NCBI GenBank assembly: GCA_025531455.1
Contig: JAMYHL010000047.1
Coordinates: forward strand, 62,001-126,000
Reading direction: 5' to 3'
Source: Apiotrichum sp. Y4204
Lineage: Eukaryota; Basidiomycota; Tremellomycetes; Trichosporonales; Trichosporonaceae
DNA length: 64,000 bases
Shown here: one piece after another, positions 23,301 to 35,721 of the stretch
Position numbering within the stretch: position 1 is the stretch's first letter
Layout of the letters: each line of letters begins with the position of its first letter
Made by a program: the position numbers and the translations under genes
Notes under the pieces: model-generated
The model's database searches: none
Seen by the model: the letters and a program-made list of their open reading frames with translations, nothing else
Told to the model about the DNA's origin: nothing

Positions 23301-24128
23301 TGCACTCACGTCAATACGAGCCGCTACGTTGAACTCTGTCAAGATGACGCGGTCGAGCGCGAACAACAACATGAGATTTCGAGGGTCCTTTTCTCCATCG
23401 ACCATGTTGGTGTAGCTCGAAATGAACTCGTCGCCCATGCCCTTGAAAGCTGTTGATTAGATTAAGTGAAATGTGGCAAGACTCACCATCACGGTGCTTG
23501 GCGATAAGCGAGTCAAAGAGTTGGTACACCTGGTGCCGAACTGCCTGTGCATAGGCCTTCATATTCACATTCTCCACAACCCTGTAGAGTAAGTATCCTG
23601 AACACAGCTGCGTTGGTGACATACTGCCTGTACACATCAAGTGCCGCATCGTCGTCAAAGGTGGTGACTCCAAGCTTCGAGAGAACCAGCAAGCCAGAAA
23701 GAGATGGGGGAAGGGAGTCAAAGTCATCAAGCTTTCCAAGAAAGAAGTTTGTCAACGTTCGAGCTGGTCATCAGAACAAGCGCGCTGAGGAGTGACATAC
23801 CAGCTGCCCGGTTGATCTGTTTCCGGTCAACAGTCCCGATCAGGTTGGAGAGATATGTCAGACCTGAAGTTATTAGAAGCTGATACCGATTCCTCATCAA
23901 AGAAACAACCAAACACAGTCTTACCTTTGACCCGCACATCATCTTCTGTTGCAGTAAGGAACGGTCCAAGGGCTTGCACTACTTCGATGATTTTGTTTTG
24001 GCCAGTGTTAATACCTTGTGATGGTCAATTATCTGCGGCGTGTTTTCTCGCTTACTCTGCACCAACTCTGGGTTGGGAGTGAACTCATCAGATGTCACCT
24101 GCGTGCGCACAATACGTGGCACGTCCAT
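20347..24128 (-). CDS. MET18: MMS19, cytosolic Fe-S targeting factor
   Basis: MMS19/Met18 is the HEAT-repeat scaffold of the cytosolic Fe-S targeting complex, which delivers clusters to DNA polymerases, helicases and Rad3/XPD. I derive 1040 residues from 16 exons: 24128-24056, 24014-23925, 23863-23801, 23763-23625, 23581-23487, 23449-23310, 23273-23085, 23047-22949, 22909-22702, 22661-22292, 22249-21737, 21693-21264, 21215-21039, 20999-20844, 20807-20610 and 20529-20347. All phases fit. Diagnostic blocks are IIEVVQALGPFLTATEDDVR, MGDEFISSYTNMVDGEKDPR, ITFCYFPIAFRPPPNDPYG and ITADDLKIALRNCMS. C-terminal HEAT repeats end with VRRQAVDTRARWYSYGK. An in-frame ATG at 24215 could add 29 residues; I prefer MDVPRIVRTQ as the start. 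Confidence 0.93.
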
Positions 24129-26046
24129 GATGGCAGGCAAAGCGATCCAGTCGAGAGAAATTGCTAGTGGCGAGCAGCTAAAGTATGGTGTTGGATGCAG
24201 AGCAACCTCGGTCATCCAAACGGCCAGGTGGAGGGCAATGTTGGGAAGTGACAACCTGATTGAGGCGGGTCGGTGGAGGCTCCGGTGGTGTGATCGTATG
24301 CAATAACCGAAAAATGAGATTAGAACCTGAGGTAATCAAGTGCCTTGACTGATGTACTTCTTGACTGCCTATAGCTGCCTACTACCAGATTAGGTTCATT
24401 GCTTGTCCTCCAAAATTACCAGATAATGCATCTCCGGAAATCCGGATGTCGTGCCATGAGGTTGCAAGGAGTAAGGAGTTGGAGGTTTGGCTGCAGCGCG
24501 CCAGGCAAAGGGTGAGGGACAAAAGTTGCATGCACCTCTTGCACACTTGTACACTTGACTAGGCAGCAAGTCTCCTCGGACTAGACTCAGTTCGCTTGCC
24601 AGTCGTCATCTGCGGTTTGCAGATAAGTCCCTACAAGTAGTGGCCTCACCACTTCGAGAGCGATGTGCTGCCCGAGTGACGCTCGGCAATCACGACGATC
24701 CGACGAGTCAACAATGTCTGCGCTGATATGTCGATCGCAGATCATCGACTGAGAGTGGTGCAAGTGGAACTCATCAATCCAAAGGCGGGTCCAAGAGATC
24801 ATTGTCATATTGTCAGGAGGGGGCAGACCAGGCGGAGGGCAACAGTAGTGCAAGCAACGCAAGTACGCTCCAGTCAGGACCTTGAGCTCAGAGGCTTTTC
24901 TTGGATCGGTCCCCCGATCCCCCAGATATCGTGGGCGTTGTGCGCGTATGAGGCCATTGTGGATGGCCTGGATGGACATGAGCAGCAGGGACAGACAGGG
25001 CGTGGCGCGGCGCGTAAGGCGCGTGGCGCCTAGGGCCCGGGCGCCCCACAGGGATATTCTCAAGCCATCGCCACTGTCGGTGCCTGCTGTCCTGACGCCA
25101 CAAAAACAGTCATCATAGTAGCCATGGTCACTGACCTAGCTGACCTGGCTGGACGCGTAGGAGCATTTATTAGCCGGGCAACCGCGGAGCTGAGCTGTTG
25201 AGCCATTCAGCCGTCGCCCAGATTAACCTAAGCTTTTTTGGGCCTTGTCCTCTTTGCATTCATTCAATCAATCCAGTCCCTTTTTCTCCTCGCTAGCACA
25301 TCGACACATCCCTTTCCCACCACACACCGCTGCGGCCTCTCTAGTCGCCCTCGTCGTCTGTCCTCTCTAGCTCTCAGCTCTCCGGCCTCGGCCCCGCTCG
25401 CGCGCGCTCTCGGAGTATGCTTGCCGTGTATGCACACAATCGCCGTTCGCCATAGGGTTCCTTTGAGAAGGGGTCCAAGAATCAAGGATGCAAGGATACA
25501 AAGGACTGAAATGTTTTTGTGTCTTTGTGCCAAAGCTCACACAGGGCGCACACGCGCGAGAGTAGACAGAGGGAGAGAAGATCTTGAGAGGTTGCAAGGA
25601 CGATGATAAAAATCGATCAGCCTGTCGAGCTGCCAAGCTGTCTAGCTGCCCGAGCTTCTGATCTCGTCCTCTGTCAGCATGTCAGAGCTTCTGTGATCAG
25701 CAATCAGCAACAGCACGGACACCACTCTAGTCTGACACTCTAATAATACAAGCTGAAGCTGAACCAGAAGACACTATAGACACTAGTCCCACACTCCCCC
25801 CTTACATTCATCTCCGCTCATCGCCCCTTTCGATCTATTCCACCAATCTCCGCGCCAACGATCGAGGACGACGCGACGACGACGACGTGGACGCGACTTT
25901 GGACTCTCCACAGTCTCCTTATTGCATTCCTTTGATCTTTCACTCTTCACGACTTGTTTAACCAATTCGCGAATCCTGCGTTTCGACACTGTTGAGTCAT
26001 AGTCGCCACCGGTCAATGGTCGTCTGCAGGGCTCGCGAAGACGACC
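24129..26046. other. long divergent intergenic region, no convincing gene
   Basis: The 1.9 kb between the MMS19 (-) and Sro7-like (+) start codons contains CT-rich stretches near 25260-25400 and 25790-25990 on the plus strand, compatible with the Sro7 leader. A 75-codon minus-strand frame starting with an ATG near 24814 and ending near 24587 exists, but it has no support. No RNA gene was recognised. Confidence 0.5.
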
Positions 26047-29000
26047 ATGTTCAAGTCCTCAAAGCCACCGGCGCTCGCGCCGAGTACCGACTTCACCGGT
26101 ACATTGCGCGAGACATCGTTCTACAAGTTTGGCCACCTGCGTCAACTTGGCCTCACTGGCGAAGTGACGGCGCTCGCAGTTGATCCGCTCCTATCTCTGA
26201 TGGCAGTCGGCACTGCGGCCGGTATGGTCCATGTTTACGGTACTCAGTCGTTCCAGTTCTCCCTGCCAGTGTGTGCACCACTGCCCGGCAGCGGCAAAAA
26301 ACCAGATTCCATCAAGTTTCTTGTCTTCCATCCGGGCCACAACAGGCTCGTGGCCATTGACTCGGGAAACATGCTTCACGCATTCACACTCAACCAAATC
26401 TCCGAGAGCGCAACTCCCAATGTGTCACCGCCCCTGCCGACCCGCGAGGCCAACTACATCTTGTTTGGTGAAGTCCGCGCGGTTGAGCAGCCGTTGCCCT
26501 CTTATACACACATGTTCATTACCATGCGCGATGGCGTCATCTTGGCCTGGGACCTTCGACAACGCGCAATGTCCTCGTTCAACGTTCCCAACCTCTGGGC
26601 GATTCACGAAGAACGTCTGGTGCGCTCTGGCGTCCCTGGCAGACGCAAGACCATTGGAGGGTGCGTGCTCGCAGTCCAGGTAGCTGGAACAAATCTGACG
26701 ATTTGAACAGTCCGCAAGCGACATGCTCCGCGATAAATCCGCGTGACTTGAACATCCTGTTGGTCGGCTACGAGGGGGGTGTAGTGGCCTGGAACTTTCA
26801 GAAGGGCGTGATCGACAAGTGCTTTGAGATGACTCTGCCCCCAGGCGCCACTGGGGGTGGCACTTATGATGACACAGCGGTGCGTCGTCACAAGATGATA
26901 ACCAATTGCTGACGACCAGTCGTTGTGGACGGAGCGCACTCCAGCAGTGACTTCAATCGCCTGGCGTCCGGACGGCCTCGTGTTTGCTGTGGGTCACGTC
27001 GATGGCTGTATCACGTTCTGGGCGTACGAGGATCCGGACAAGCCACTCACCGTCCGCACCCTCACGCACGAAGATGTGAACGTTACGGATGCGGAATCAC
27101 TCATGGAAGCTGGTGTCCTTGGTGGAAAACCTCGTACCCAGAAAGAGTTCGAGGGTATGCCGGTGCTCCCAGCGTCCATTGCGAACCGCGAACCGATCTA
27201 CAAACTCACTTGGGCCGGCTTCCCTAATCAAGCAGAACTCAAGCTTCTTGCGACGCAGACAGAAGGCACGCCTGTCACAAACGCGACAGCCGAATATGCG
27301 GAACGCGGAGAGACGCTGCTTATTGTTCTGGGAGGTCAAAGTCACGGCGAAAAGCCTGGCATAAACATGCTGCAGCTGCCAGCTTATCAGCCTCCTCTTC
27401 CGGGGAAGACCAAGGCAACCAGCTCACCGAGTGAAGGGCTTTCGGCGCCGTTACGTTCAGCATTCCGCGACTCGCTTTACCCCACTGGTTCATCCAGCTA
27501 TGCGACAAAGACCCCGCCAGAGGATTTCATCCTCCTTCCCCGAAGCAGCCCATACTTTGCAATGGCTTATGACCCCATCGCAATATTCATCCTTCTCACT
27601 CCTGACATCCGTCTGCCCAATCCTGGGGCTAGTGCCGAACGCCAACTTGACGGTTACGCCTTTCCTCCACCGCGATCCAGCGCCCCTCCTCCCGTATTGG
27701 GTCGCAAGAACTATGCGACACCCGGGGATGGTGAGAAGGTGATGGCATTTACTCCTGCACCAATGCGACAGACTACGGCTCCCAATCGCTCCAGCTCCAA
27801 CTCGAGCTGGCGTTTCCCATGGAGCGCCTCCCCTGTCGGTGATGGGCACGAAATTCCGTCGATAGGTACGCCTACTACCGCGAGCTTCCTGTTGGACAAC
27901 CCTCGCCGAAAACTGCGCCTACCCTCCCAGATATGGTCAGGTGGGCTCACGGCTCTTGGAGCGAATATCCTTCCGCTTCCCACTCCGACGTTCATGCGGC
28001 TTATATCGACTTCCGTTGAGAATGCGGCTGCCTATACTGCTGCTCGCGTGCCACTCCGTGGAGGCCTCTCTGTTCCCGATCTACAGTCACATGGCGCCCC
28101 GGACCTCAAAGTGATCAAAATGGAGAACTATCGCCTTCTTGTCACATGGCACGCCGACTGTACTGTTCGATTTTGGGACATTTCGCCTCACATTCTTGTC
28201 CTTCCTACACCACTGCGCTTCGAATACCCCAATCCCCTCCCTTACTTGACGATCAATATCGGCGAATGGCTTCGTCGCCGCGAACTCGCACATCTACCCT
28301 TGGCGAAGCTTTGGGCGGCTGATCGTTCGAAGGTACAGATAGCCGGCGTATACTTGGCTCGAGAGAGTTTAGAGTGTGTTATTACCTTTGTTTCTGGGGA
28401 AGTCATTGTTACCAAGTTTGGCGAGGCCAAAGAGGACACCCCCTCCGACTTCTCGCCACTTCCAGAGGAGGACGATGCCGACCGTGAGGAGCGGGAGGGA
28501 TACTTCCCTCAAGAAGCTCCCCCTGATCACGATCATATTGACGAAATCACCGAAATAGATGAGCTTGCGCAATGGGGTTCCGATGGGTTCAAGCCGGTCG
28601 CTATTTTCACTGTGAAGCGTGGTCCAGTGGTTTCTTGTGCGGTATCTGATATCGGTAAGCAATGCATACTGAAGGTACAGCCGCTGATGACACAGGCTTC
28701 ATCGCGGTTGCCTTTGCCCAGCATTCTCTCGCCATTCTTGACATGCGCGGCCCTGATGTTATTCTCCGCGAAGGTTTCGATGAAGACGGCAAGACCAAAA
28801 AGCGTCGGAAACGCAAGGACAACGTTCAGAACATGCCAAGCGAGAACTCCCTTGTTGGAACCATGAAATGGGTCATTTCAGGAATGGGAGGAGATTCAAG
28901 TCCCCGACCCCGTCTCATTGTCTCCTACGTGAAGGGGTGCGTTTATTGAGAACCGAGTTCAACTGACCTACCCAGAACGACAAAGATCTACGGTCTTACC

Positions 29001-30083
29001 AACGTGCTTGGAGAGTGGATGGTGGAGCAACGTCCTCCGACTTTTGCAAACGAATCTTTGGTCAATCCGCTTGCGACGTACTTGATCGACCCGGCGACTG
29101 GGGATGAGCTTCTGGCTTCGCCATCGGCGCTTGCTGATGTTATTGAGAGCGGAGGCGGGCCAGAGGGCAAGTGGACCAAGGAGGCGCCACCACACTGCCT
29201 TTGGATTGCCGCATCTAAGCATACCATTCGCTGTTCCGTCAATATTAATGGCGAGCGTGTTGCCAAGGTCGAGTTTGAGCAAGAGGAGCTCAGTGACGTA
29301 CATTATGTCACTCGCCACGGTAAATAGACATATCCATCACAAAACTGACTCTCAGGACATCGTGTGATTGTGGCTCTCACCACGACTGGCAGTGCAATCG
29401 TCTATTCTGCCCCGTTCCTCGAGTTTATAACTCGAATGGACCTATTCTTTGGTGGAGAGCCACGGTCGATTGGTCGCTTAAGCTTTGATGACCGCTCTGG
29501 CGACTTTGTGGAGTACAACGGCCCGCTCGACATTGCTTTGCGCACTCTGTTCCACTTCCGCAAACCATTCCCGCCACGTATAGACCCATGCACTCTCAAA
29601 ACGCCGACTCCATCTCAACCTACACCAGTCACCGCCTCCTCACTTGGCTGGATGTGGGGCGCCGGCCCACTCACAGGTGCGGCACTGGACACTCTTGTTG
29701 GTGGCCCTAACCGACCCACCCCGCCGAAACCACCCGCGCCACCGAAGAAACCCCTTCTGTCGTGGGGAACTGAGCCGCTCATCACCTGGGGTGACGCTCC
29801 GAAGGATGCTACACCGCCTCCTAAGGCCCCTTCGCCCACAGCTCCCAAACGCCCCGCTGTTCGCAGGCAGCATGCGCCCACAGCAGACGTGCGCGAGCGG
29901 AATGACGCGTACTCTCAGCTCCAACACTCACTCCATCGGCGCAACGACTACTTGGACCGTCTGAACGAAAGCATCAACACGGTAGCCGAAGCAACTCAAA
30001 ATTATGTCAATGCGGCCACGAAAACTGCCTACAAGGAGACAGCAAAGGCGGGATCAAGGGCCGCGTTCGCCAAGTTGGTGTGA
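26047..30083 (+). CDS. SRO7: Sro7/tomosyn/Lgl family WD40 protein
   Basis: Sro7 and its relatives bind the t-SNARE Sec9 and the Rab Sec4 and promote polarised exocytosis. The 1276-residue model has six exons: 26047-26660, 26711-26879, 26920-28654, 28696-28936, 28976-29319 and 29356-30083. The N-terminus FYKFGHLRQLGLTGEVTALA begins the first of two WD40 propellers, with repeats such as ILLVGYEGGVVAWNFQKG and VFAVGHVDGCITFWAYEDP. Later blade segments include RLLVTWHADCTVRFWDIS. The C-terminus, after a Pro-rich linker, has a helix with LHRRNDYLDRLNESINTVAE, similar to the R-SNARE-like tail of tomosyn/Sro7. No membrane segment is present. Confidence 0.92.
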
Positions 30084-30806
30084 CTTACAGCGGGCTGGTT
30101 TTCGTTCTTGCGCAGCGCGCATGTGTCCTTTTGGAGGGAGACCCGGTGATCTGGAGAATCCGGGGTGATGGCCCCACCGGCGAACAAGCAACAGCTGCGG
30201 GCCACGCTGTCGTTGGCCCTTGGGTGCGTTTCGCTCTTGTACAACATGGATTCCAACGTTGTTTGTAGTGGGTACAATGACATATGTATGCAGGATACTG
30301 CCACTCTTCGACTATGACTCTACGGATCATGAGCTGGTAGTGTTTGTGGACAACGCTTGATGGTTCTCAGGACGAAAGTGAGTATGAGGCAATGATGTCA
30401 TTCTGTATTCGTGCATTCAGCAGTCACAAAGCACGTGACCTACACGTTTAAAAAGCGTGTGTCTAACATGTCGGAATTTCGGCGGTATCTCTTTGGTGGC
30501 GGATCCTGTGTGGTGACCTACGGAAGCGCGTGTCCGCGTGCCCTATTCTTTTTTGTCTGGCCATCTGTCGTCGTCGTTGACAGAGGCTTTGAGCAAGTCA
30601 TCCCCGATCCCTTCCTCACCACCCCTCCCCCCCACTCACCCTCTTTCTCCTTCCCAAAAGAGCACCGCGCGACCGCCTGCACAAGTCTCCCCCGGTCAAC
30701 CAGTGCTATCGAGATTTTCACCCGATTTATCTCGACCATCCCCGCCCTAAAACGAGCACACTAAATCGGCTCTACCACTTTGTTCCACGAACAATAGACT
30801 TTCAAC
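30084..30806. other. intergenic, no gene seen
   Basis: The region is downstream of the Sro7-like gene and upstream of NIP1 on the same strand. It contains a pyrimidine-rich tract around 30600-30670 that fits the NIP1 promoter or leader. Confidence 0.6.
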
Positions 30807-33624
30807 ATGTCCTGTACGTCTTGCCACTCTAGCATCCTGCCATTGCGCGGTGATCCTATTGCAGACCCATGCCTCGCGCAATGTTTAGAGGGTCACTGCA
30901 ATGAAGGGAACGTTTGCTGACAGGTCTCAGTCTTTACCCGCGGCCTCGGCTCGGACTCGTCGGACTCGGAGTCGGACTCTGACCAGTCCGTCCGCTCCGT
31001 CGAGCAGAAGCCTAAGAAGTCGCTGGCCTCCAAGTTTCTTCGCGGCGACTCGGACTCGGAAAGCGATGACTCGGAGTCTGACAGCTCGGAGGAGGAGGAG
31101 GAGATGACCAGTGACTCGGACGACGACGAGCCCCGGAACAAGGCGTCGCGTTTCCTCATGGACGCCGACAGCTCGGATGAGGACTCGGACGAGGAGGACA
31201 AGATCCGTGTGATGAGCGCAAAGGACAAGCGGTGCGTTTGTTTGCGCGATTGAAGACCCATGGGATCGCGAGGCGTAGAGATGCGGTGCTGACCCTTTTA
31301 GCTTCGCCGAGATGGAGGCTGCTATCAACAGCATTCAGAACGCGACCAAGTCTTCCGGCGCTGCCTCCGACTGGGTCACCGCTTCCAATGAGCTTGACAA
31401 GCTTCTCCGGTTCATTCAGCGCCACCAGACTTCGATGATTGCTTCCCCCATCCCTCCCGCCGGTCACATGCCCCCCGCTTTCCTTCAGACCATCACCGAG
31501 CTTGACACCAATGTCAACGACACTATCAAGGCTGAGAAGTCGGCAACGAAGAAGATGGCGGCGAACAAGAGCAAGGCTCTCAACTCGATGAAGCAGACTC
31601 TCAAGAAGAAGATCAAGGAGTTCGAGACCGTTGTTCAGCAGTACCTTGCCGACCCCGAGGCTTACACTGCCGCCTACGAGAAGGCCAATGCTCCTCCCAA
31701 GGTCAAGAAGGTCAAGACTGCTACCGCCGTCGCTGAGGGTGAGGAGGGCGAGGATGATGGTTTCGCCACTGTTGGCCGTGGTGGTCGCCAGGTCGCTGCC
31801 ATCACCACCGACAGCGTCTTCAAGAACCTTCGCGACATTTTCGAGCAGCGTGGTCGTAAGAACACGGACCGTGCTGAGACCATCCGTGTCCTGTCCAAGC
31901 TCCTCGATGTTTCGGAGACCACCTACCAGAAGATTCGCGTCCTGCTCGCTCTTATCTCCGCCCGCCTCGACTATTCGCAGAACCTTCCGTCGATCCCTCA
32001 TGACTCCTGGGTTTCGTGCCTCAAGGAGTACGACCAGCTTCTCTCCATCCTCCTTGCCAACAAGGACTACATTGTTCAGGAGAATGTTGACGAGTACGAC
32101 GACATGGTCGAGCGTACACCTGAGTCTGAGGGCGGCCGTGTCGCGGTTGCCGGCAACCTGATCTCGCTCATCGAGAACCTCGACAACGAGTTTGCCAAGA
32201 CTCTCCAGCACACTGACGCTCACGAGCGCGGTACGGAGTACATTGAGCGCCTTCGTGAGGAGACTCCCCTCTACGTTGCCATCACCAAGGCGCAGGTTCT
32301 TTTCGAGCGTGAGCAGTGGGCCGACCACACCGTTCGTGCCATCATGCGCCGTTTGGAGCACGTCTACGCTAAGCCTGATGCGATTGTGGACCACTTCGAG
32401 TCCGCCGTCAACCAGGCCCTTGCGGGTCTTGACTCGGCCATCACCCCGATCGGTGTCCAGCGCGACGCTTCCGCTCTCATCCACCTTCTCTGTGTCTACA
32501 TCTACCACTCAGACGCGCCCCTCCTCCGTGCCCGTGCCATCCTCGCCCACATCTTCAACCACGCCATCCACGGCCGCTACCACCAGGCTCGCGACCTCCT
32601 TCTCATGTCGCACCTGCAGGACACGATTGCCCACGCCGACGTTGCAACTCAGATCATGTACAACCGCGCCGTTGTTCAGCTCGGCCTTGCAGCCTTCCGC
32701 CGCGGTTTCATCCACGAGTGCCAGACCGTTCTCTCTGAGATCTTCCAGACCGGCCGCCAGAAGGAGCTCCTTGCCCAGGCTGTTCACCGTTACAACGTTC
32801 AGCTGTCGCCCGAGCAGGAGCTCATCGAGAAGCGTCGACTCCTTCCCTTCCACATGCACCTCAACGTTGAGCTTCTCGAGGCCGCCTACCTTACGTCGTG
32901 CATGCTCGTCGAGATTCCCCTCCTCGCGTCGGTTGACACTGAGGAGCAGCGTCGCCGTGTTGCCTCCAAGGGATTCAAGCGTCTCTTGGACGGTGCCGAG
33001 AAGCAGGCGTTCATGGGGCCTCCCGAGAACACCAAGGACCACATCATGAAGGCGTCCAAGGCTCTCCAGGCCGGCGAGTGGGAGCAGGCTCGCGACCTTA
33101 TTCTGTCTATCAAGATGTGGCAGCTTCTTGACAACGTTGACGAGGTCAAGAGCATGCTGACTCGCAAGATCCAGGAGGAGGGCCTGAGGACTTACCTCTT
33201 CACCTACTCTCCTCACTACGCCTCGCTCTCGCTTGCCCACCTTGCCGACACCTTCTCCCTCTCGCAGCAGGCTATAACCTCTATCATTTCGCGCATGATC
33301 TACACCGACGAGCTCGCCGCTTCGCTCGACCAGATTGACGGTGTTGTTGTCTTCCACCGCGTTGAGCAGACTGAGGTTCAGCGCCTGGCACAGCAGCTCT
33401 CCGAGAAGGTTGTTGTCATGGTTGACGGAAACGAGAAGACCCTTGACGTCAAGCTCGGACAGGTGCCCGGTAACGACCGTACCGCGGCTCGCGATGGTGC
33501 AGGCGGTGGTGACCAGCGTCGCCAGGAGAGGAGAACCGGTGGCCGCGGAGCGTACCGTGGTCGCGGACGGGGACGGACGGGATTCAACTCGGGCCTCGGC
33601 AACCAGCGCCGAGTGGCAGCCTGA
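30807..33624 (+). CDS. NIP1: translation initiation factor eIF3 subunit c
   Basis: eIF3c is a core eIF3 subunit that contacts eIF1, eIF5 and the 40S ribosome. The 876-residue protein is encoded by three exons: 30807-30813 (only seven bases), 30931-31231 and 31302-33624. The spliced start is [20 protein letters not shown], the acidic Ser-rich N-terminus that binds eIF1/eIF5. Conserved blocks include [54 protein letters not shown] and the PCI region [20 protein letters not shown] up to [11 protein letters not shown] basic RGG-like tail ([14 protein letters not shown]) ends it. Codon use is strongly biased towards C/T third positions, as expected for a highly expressed gene. Confidence 0.96.
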
Positions 33625-33927
33625 GCTAGCTAGTACAGTACCTAGTATGTAGATTTGGCATGGAGTAGTATCTGCACGCCTTGGGTCGTCATGGATATCG
33701 AGACCCAAGACTGACTTTCATTCGTTCCAACAACACGCCACAGGTCGCGATTCATTCTCATGCATGTGACTGAGCTCACTAACCTAAAAACTAATACAGG
33801 AAACGGCCACAGTACATGCAGTACATGGCATTGGCGTTGCTACTTGCAATGGGAAAGCAGAATGCTGTTGGCGGTGCAGGGAAACGTGGGATGTATGGAA
33901 GAAGTGTCCCAAGGTCAGAACGGGCGC

Positions 33928-34800
33928 CTAGGTGGGGAACTTGGACTCACAGCCGGCGTTCGTGCCATCCCTCACCCCAGGGCACTTGGTAAGAACACCT
34001 TGGGAAAGGTAGCCGGTGCCCAGCGGATTGCAGGGGACAGGACTGGATGATACCTTGACTATCTTGGACTTGTCCGAGGAGCTGGGGATAGACGGCGGAA
34101 CTTCATGACGAGAGGGGTACAGCATGGTCGCTTGGAACTGACCCGTCCATAATTCCCTGGCCGAGGTGGCGTTGCTTGAAACCGCAGTACGAATTGGGAT
34201 TTGCTGACTAGTTCCGTCTGTAGAAATGTTCGGAGCACTGATGTTGGTGAGAGCACGACCTTGGCATACGGTCGCCCTCTGGTAGAGCGATAGCGCATGG
34301 TTGGAGACAGGTGGGAGAGGAAACTTGGAGAGAAGACTGGAGAACTCTGCTGCCGTGAGATCAGACTGATTGTAATCCACGGAGCTGGTTATGATGGCGA
34401 GAGGACGACTGGAGGCTGAGGATATCCATGAGGCGCCGCTGGGTTCGGCCACAAGTGCAGGGGCTGGAGTTTCAGTGATGGGGCTTGGAACCTGTCGATG
34501 AGCGTCTTTTACGGCACTCGCAAGTGTCGGCAACGTTTCTACTGCAGTGGCCAGAGCTGTGTTCGCTGATTTTCCAGGGTTGGCAGTGTTGAACGCTTCT
34601 TCGCGAGCTGAGCGCCTCGTAGAGCCGGAAGTCGACCCGTGACTAGCAATGGCATAGCTATCCGGGTGAGGCGCCAAGAAAGAGAAGTCGAGGTCTGGGT
34701 GCTGGCGCTGCATGCGGAGACGGAGCCGTTCGAACTGGCGCTCTCGCCGCCGCTCGACGGACAGGAGGAATTCGCGTTCCTCACGTGGAATTGGGGACAT
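33928..34800 (-). CDS. unknown Ser/Thr/Pro-rich protein
   Basis: I do not recognise this single-exon frame of 290 residues. It starts MSPIPREEREFLLSVERRR, a charged helical segment that continues to QRQHPDLDFSFLAPHPDSYA. The rest is rich in Ser, Thr, Ala and Pro and looks disordered. No signal peptide, membrane span or catalytic motif is visible. A GTGAGT close to the 3' end (around 33950) could be a splice donor, so the true C-terminus may differ. It is convergent with NIP1. It may be a lineage-specific regulatory protein; no function is proposed. Confidence 0.55.
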   Translation of the reverse strand: MSPIPREEREFLLSVERRRERQFERLRLRMQRQHPDLDFSFLAPHPDSYAIASHGSTSGSTRRSAREEAFNTANPGKSANTALATAVETLPTLASAVKDAHRQVPSPITETPAPALVAEPSGASWISSASSRPLAIITSSVDYNQSDLTAAEFSSLLSKFPLPPVSNHALSLYQRATVCQGRALTNISAPNISTDGTSQQIPIRTAVSSNATSARELWTGQFQATMLYPSRHEVPPSIPSSSDKSKIVKVSSSPVPCNPLGTGYLSQGVLTKCPGVRDGTNAGCESKFPT

Positions 34801-35365
34801 GGAGGGAGGCAGCGGTGCTGGGGAAACATCAAGTTGAGCTGTCAGTCATATATCTCTGAATAATTTGAGCAGTCGCTTCGTTGGTTTAGTCCACACCTGA
34901 AGAAGAGCAGGCTTGCTGATGGGATGAGTAATGTGGAGGACCAAGTGTCCAAGTACGCAAGGGAATATTCCCGATGCAAAGGGATGGGAGGTGCTCGATG
35001 ATTGATGCCTGATGGTTGGTCTCTGAGGATCAGAGGACCTGACCAACAACACAAGAGTCCGTAGCCCCGGAGTTTCGGATCCTACAGCTGGTTGATGCAC
35101 TTGCGCGTTTCATCATGGGCATTCCCAACTCTCCAGATGGTGCTGTAGACGGAGCCACGATGGAATGTAATGACAAGCTAATTAACACTCCATTACTGTG
35201 CCTCTGCAACTTTCGGCCCTTCACCAGTCGAGAATGGTTACATCGGCATAATCGTTACGGCGTTGCAATACAACTATTTAACGATACAAAAGGTAGAGAG
35301 AGTCTGGAAGATGGGGGTCGCGGGGACATGGAGGCGACCGCAAAGCTTGCTTTGCCACTTGTCCA
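34801..35365. other. intergenic, no gene seen
   Basis: The stretch separates the Ser-rich gene from the 57-residue gene, both on the minus strand. A plus-strand frame from 35115 runs antisense into the small gene and is not supported. Confidence 0.55.
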
Positions 35366-35721
35366 TTACTTGTACAGCTGGCGGCGGCAGAACTTGCAGA
35401 TGAAGATGTTGTTTGCAGACTCGATGGGCCAGCAGTAGGCTGTCGGGTAAAGTGTTGTGGAAGCAAGGAAGAGTTGGAGCCATGATGGGAGGTGATGGGA
35501 GGTGATGGGAGGTGAATTATATTGTTATGAGAACAACAGTTGATGACAGTGATGAGAGAGGTCGGGTGGCACAAAACAATTCGTGTCAGCGCGTTTCCAC
35601 TGATGATTCGAAATAACTTACAGTCGAGATTCTCGCGGGTCATAAACGCGCCGGTGCAGAGCGCAAGGGCGCCGTTGGAGAGGTAGCGGACGCTGAGAGG
35701 GTTGGTAGGCTTAGAAGACAT
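35366..35721 (-). CDS. small 57-residue Cys-containing protein
   Basis: Two exons, 35721-35622 and 35439-35366, splice in phase across a 182-nt intron to give a 57-residue protein. It starts MSSKPTNPLSVRYLSNGALA and ends CWPIESANNIFICKFCRRQL plus YK. One Cys lies at the splice-proximal end and a CKFC pair lies near the C-terminus, which could bind metal together. There is no signal peptide. A TATAAA box sits about 108 bp upstream of the ATG, which supports a real, regulated gene. I do not recognise the family; stress-related small proteins of this sort are common in these yeasts, but that is inference. Confidence 0.6.
35484..35513. repeat. three tandem copies of a 10-bp unit
   Basis: GATGGGAGGT is repeated three times without interruption. 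The array is inside the intron of the 57-residue gene. Confidence 0.95.

Noticed and set aside
24587..25063. Minus-strand frame upstream of MMS19
   Set aside because: It has no ATG at its start and no recognisable domain; the 75-codon part with an ATG is too short to support alone.
31156..33708. Long minus-strand frames over NIP1
   Set aside because: They arise from strong codon bias in eIF3c and show no family features.
35115..35438. 107-codon plus-strand frame beginning MGIPNSPDGAVDG
   Set aside because: It runs antisense over the last exon of the spliced 57-residue gene, which has a TATA box and consistent splice signals.
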